DNA of 8,605 nucleotides, from contig JAHKKL010000055.1 of assembly GCA_020027635.1 (NCBI GenBank), positions 1 to 8,605 on the forward strand. Direction: 5' to 3'. Positions 6,760-8,605 of this stretch are shown piece by piece (position 1 is the stretch's first letter; the number at the start of each line of letters is the position of its first letter). This DNA comes from Gammaproteobacteria bacterium. GTDB lineage: Bacteria; Pseudomonadota; Gammaproteobacteria; UBA9214. The translations under genes were made by a program, and so were the position numbers. Below the pieces are notes generated by a model. That model made no database searches. It was given only the letters and a program-made list of their open reading frames with translations, and was not told where the DNA came from.

Positions 6760-8178
6760 TCAGTAGCGGTAATACTCCGGTTTGTACGGACCGTCCACCG
6801 GTACGCCGATGTAATCGGCCTGCGCCTGCGTCAAGCGGGTGAGATGCACGCCGATCTTGTTCAGGTGCAGTCGCGCCACTTCCTCGTCCAGTTTCTTGGG
6901 CAGCGTGTAGACCCGGTTTTCATACCGGTCGCGGTGACTGAACAGTTCCATCTGCGCCAGGGTCTGGTTGGTGAAACTGTTTGACATGACAAAGCTGGGA
7001 TGGCCGGTCGCGCAGCCGAGATTCACCAGCCGGCCCTCGGCGAGCAGGATGATGCGCTTGCCGTCCGGGAAGATGATGTGGTCGACCTGCGGCTTGATGT
7101 TCTCCCACGGGTAGCGCTTCACGCTGGCCACATCGATCTCGCTGTCGAAGTGACCGATATTGCAGAGGATGGCCTGATTTTTCATGGCCGCCATGTGGTC
7201 GTGGGTGATGACATGGAAGTTGCCGGTCGCGGTGACGAAGATATCGGCCTTGTCGGCGGCTTCATCCATGGTCATGACCCGGTAGCCTTCCATGGCCGCC
7301 TGCAGGGCGCAGATCGGGTCGATCTCGGCTACCCAGACGGTGCAGCCTAGCCCGCGCAGCGACTGCGCGCAGCCCTTGCCGACGTCGCCGTAGCCGATGA
7401 TCAGGGCGATCTTGCCGGCGATCATGACGTCGGTGGCGCGCTTGATGCCGTCCACCAGGGATTCGCGGCAGCCATACAGGTTGTCGAACTTGCTCTTCGT
7501 GACCGAGTCGTTGACATTGATGGCCGGGAATGGCAGCTCGCCGCGATCCTGCATCTGGTAGAGACGGTGCACGCCGGTGGTGGTTTCCTCGGTGACGCCG
7601 CGGATATTCCTGCGGATGTTCGAGTACCAGCCCGGCTGTTTGGCCAGCCGCGCCCGGATGGCGCCGAACAGCGCCACCTCTTCCTCGCTGGACGGCTTGT
7701 CCAGCAGCGAGGGGTTCTGTTCCGCCTTCGAGCCGAGTATGACCAGCAGTGTGGCGTCGCCGCCATCGTCGAGGATCATGTTCGGCGTGCCGCCGTCGTG
7801 CCATTCCATGATCCGGTGGGTATAGTCCCAGTAGTCGGTCAGCGATTCGCCCTTCCAGGCGTAGACCGGTATGCCCCCTGCGGCGATGGCCGCCGCCGCA
7901 TGGTCCTGGGTGGAGAATATGTTGCAGGAAGCCCAGCGCACCTCGGCACCGAGTTCAACCAGCGTCTCGATGAGCACCGCCGTCTGGATGGTCATGTGCA
8001 GGCTCCCGGCGATGCGCGCCCCCCTGAGCGGCTTCTCCGCGCCATAGCGCGCGCGCAGGGCGATCAGGCCAGGCATCTCGGTCTCGGCGATGGCGATTTC
8101 CTTGCGTCCCCACGCGGCCAGGGTTATGTCGGCGACCTTGTAATCCGCGCTGATGTTCTTGACGGGTTGTGTGCTCAT
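6760..8178 (-). CDS. ahcY: S-adenosyl-L-homocysteine hydrolase (adenosylhomocysteinase)
   Basis: NAD-dependent cytoplasmic enzyme that splits SAH into adenosine and homocysteine, relieving product inhibition of methyltransferases. At 472 residues it is the longer form with the roughly 40-residue insertion found in many bacteria and plants (here around 148-185). Substrate-domain motifs include SLHMTIQTAVLIETL (59-73), NIFSTQDHAAAA (86-97), LDDGGD (136-141), and NDSVTKSKFDNLYGCRES (223-240) with Lys228, Asp232 and Cys237. The NAD fold has GYGDVGKG (262-269), then NIGHFDSEID (340-349), and the family-typical C-terminal KPEYYRY tail that reaches into the partner subunit. ATG 8178 is preceded by GAGG (8188-8185) with a 6-nt spacer. 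It lies 18 nt downstream of metK, so the two are surely cotranscribed. No frameshift or missing catalytic residue is seen. Confidence 0.98.
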   Translation of the reverse strand: MSTQPVKNISADYKVADITLAAWGRKEIAIAETEMPGLIALRARYGAEKPLRGARIAGSLHMTIQTAVLIETLVELGAEVRWASCNIFSTQDHAAAAIAAGGIPVYAWKGESLTDYWDYTHRIMEWHDGGTPNMILDDGGDATLLVILGSKAEQNPSLLDKPSSEEEVALFGAIRARLAKQPGWYSNIRRNIRGVTEETTTGVHRLYQMQDRGELPFPAINVNDSVTKSKFDNLYGCRESLVDGIKRATDVMIAGKIALIIGYGDVGKGCAQSLRGLGCTVWVAEIDPICALQAAMEGYRVMTMDEAADKADIFVTATGNFHVITHDHMAAMKNQAILCNIGHFDSEIDVASVKRYPWENIKPQVDHIIFPDGKRIILLAEGRLVNLGCATGHPSFVMSNSFTNQTLAQMELFSHRDRYENRVYTLPKKLDEEVARLHLNKIGVHLTRLTQAQADYIGVPVDGPYKPEYYRY

Positions 8179-8184
8179 GTTCTG

Positions 8185-8188
8185 CCTC
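8185..8188 (-). promoter_or_regulatory. Shine-Dalgarno of ahcY
   Basis: GAGG on the minus strand, six bases before the ahcY ATG, within the 18-nt metK-ahcY spacer. It supports the chosen start and translation from the metK mRNA. Confidence 0.7.
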
Positions 8189-8196
8189 GTGAATCC

Positions 8197-8605
8197 TCAG
8201 ACAACGCTTTCCATGCTGCGCAGGCCGGCCGCATCACGCAGGGTTTCGGCCAGGTCGGTCCGCTCCCAGCTGAAAGCCTCGTCCTCGCGGCCAAAATGGC
8301 CATAGCTCGCCGTGGCCCTGTAGATCGGCCTCAGCAGATCCAGCATCTTGATGAGCCCCCTGGGGCGCAGGTCGAAGTACTCCCGTACCAGTTGCACCAT
8401 CCGCCCCTCGTCGATTTGTCCGGTACCGAAGGTGTTGATGCTGATCGAGGTGGGTTCCGCCACGCCGATGGCATAGGAGACCTGGAGTTCACAGCGTTCC
8501 GCCAGACCGGCGGCCACGATATTCTTCGCGACATAGCGGGCGGCATAGGCGGCCGAACGGTCCACCTTGCTCGGGTCCTTGCCGGAGAAGGCGCCGCCGC
8601 CGTGG
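8197..8605 (-). CDS. metK: S-adenosylmethionine synthetase, C-terminal third (N-terminus beyond the window edge)
   Basis: Makes SAM from methionine and ATP. Only the last 135 residues are present. The frame is open to the right edge and reads HGGGAFSGKDPSKVDRSAAY at the border. The GGGAFSGKDPSKVDRSAA stretch is a MetK signature that contributes active-site Lys and Asp residues. It is followed by YAARYVAKNIVAAGLA, VSYAIGVAEPTSISINTFGT, the GLIKMLDLLRPIY segment, and YGHFGR...FSWERTD near the C-terminus. Full-length MetK is about 385 residues, so roughly 250 residues lie outside. A GTG at 8565 encodes the internal Val of SKVDRS and is not a start. The stop TGA (8199-8197) lies 18 nt before ahcY. 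Any SAM- or SAH-responsive leader would lie upstream of metK, outside this window. Confidence 0.98.
   Translation of the reverse strand, partial: HGGGAFSGKDPSKVDRSAAYAARYVAKNIVAAGLAERCELQVSYAIGVAEPTSISINTFGTGQIDEGRMVQLVREYFDLRPRGLIKMLDLLRPIYRATASYGHFGREDEAFSWERTDLAETLRDAAGLRSMESVV

Overview
The window is high-GC, gene-dense DNA in the style of a free-living gammaproteobacterium. The non-enteric BioA and AhcY forms and a type IV pilus Chp chemosensory kinase fit an Ectothiorhodospiraceae/Chromatiales-like or Pseudomonas-like lineage. That placement is inference from protein style only. All coding regions are intact except for the genes cut by the two window edges. I see no tRNA, rRNA, CRISPR array, insertion sequence or phage gene.

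Left part, plus strand (1-3483): the 3' part of a chpA/pilL-type hybrid chemotaxis kinase. It carries an Hpt remnant at the window edge, one canonical Hpt, a CheA dimerisation region, an ATPase, a CheW-like domain and a receiver. A separate CheW-family gene, best matched to chpC, follows after 33 nt. Together they are the distal end of a cluster for type IV pilus/twitching or surface-sensing signal transduction. No chpB methylesterase lies between them.

A short convergent spacer (3484-3579), with two weak hairpins, separates this block from the minus-strand block.

Right part, minus strand, in transcription order: metK (partial, enters at the right edge), ahcY, metF, bioA, rsmE. MetK makes S-adenosylmethionine (SAM), AhcY removes S-adenosylhomocysteine (SAH), and MetF makes the 5-methyl-THF used to remethylate homocysteine. 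BioA uses SAM as amino donor in biotin synthesis, and RsmE uses SAM to methylate 16S rRNA. All five neighbours therefore make, recycle, supply or spend SAM. The metK-ahcY gap is 18 nt and the bioA-rsmE gap is 7 nt. The 99-nt ahcY-metF and 131-nt metF-bioA spacers are the likely places for internal regulation. The second contains a promoter-like sequence whose predicted start coincides with the bioA ATG.

Most of the window is conserved housekeeping and known signalling machinery. I found no convincing undescribed system. The observations most worth checking are the SAM-themed gene run, the possible leaderless bioA transcript and the structured spacer before metF.
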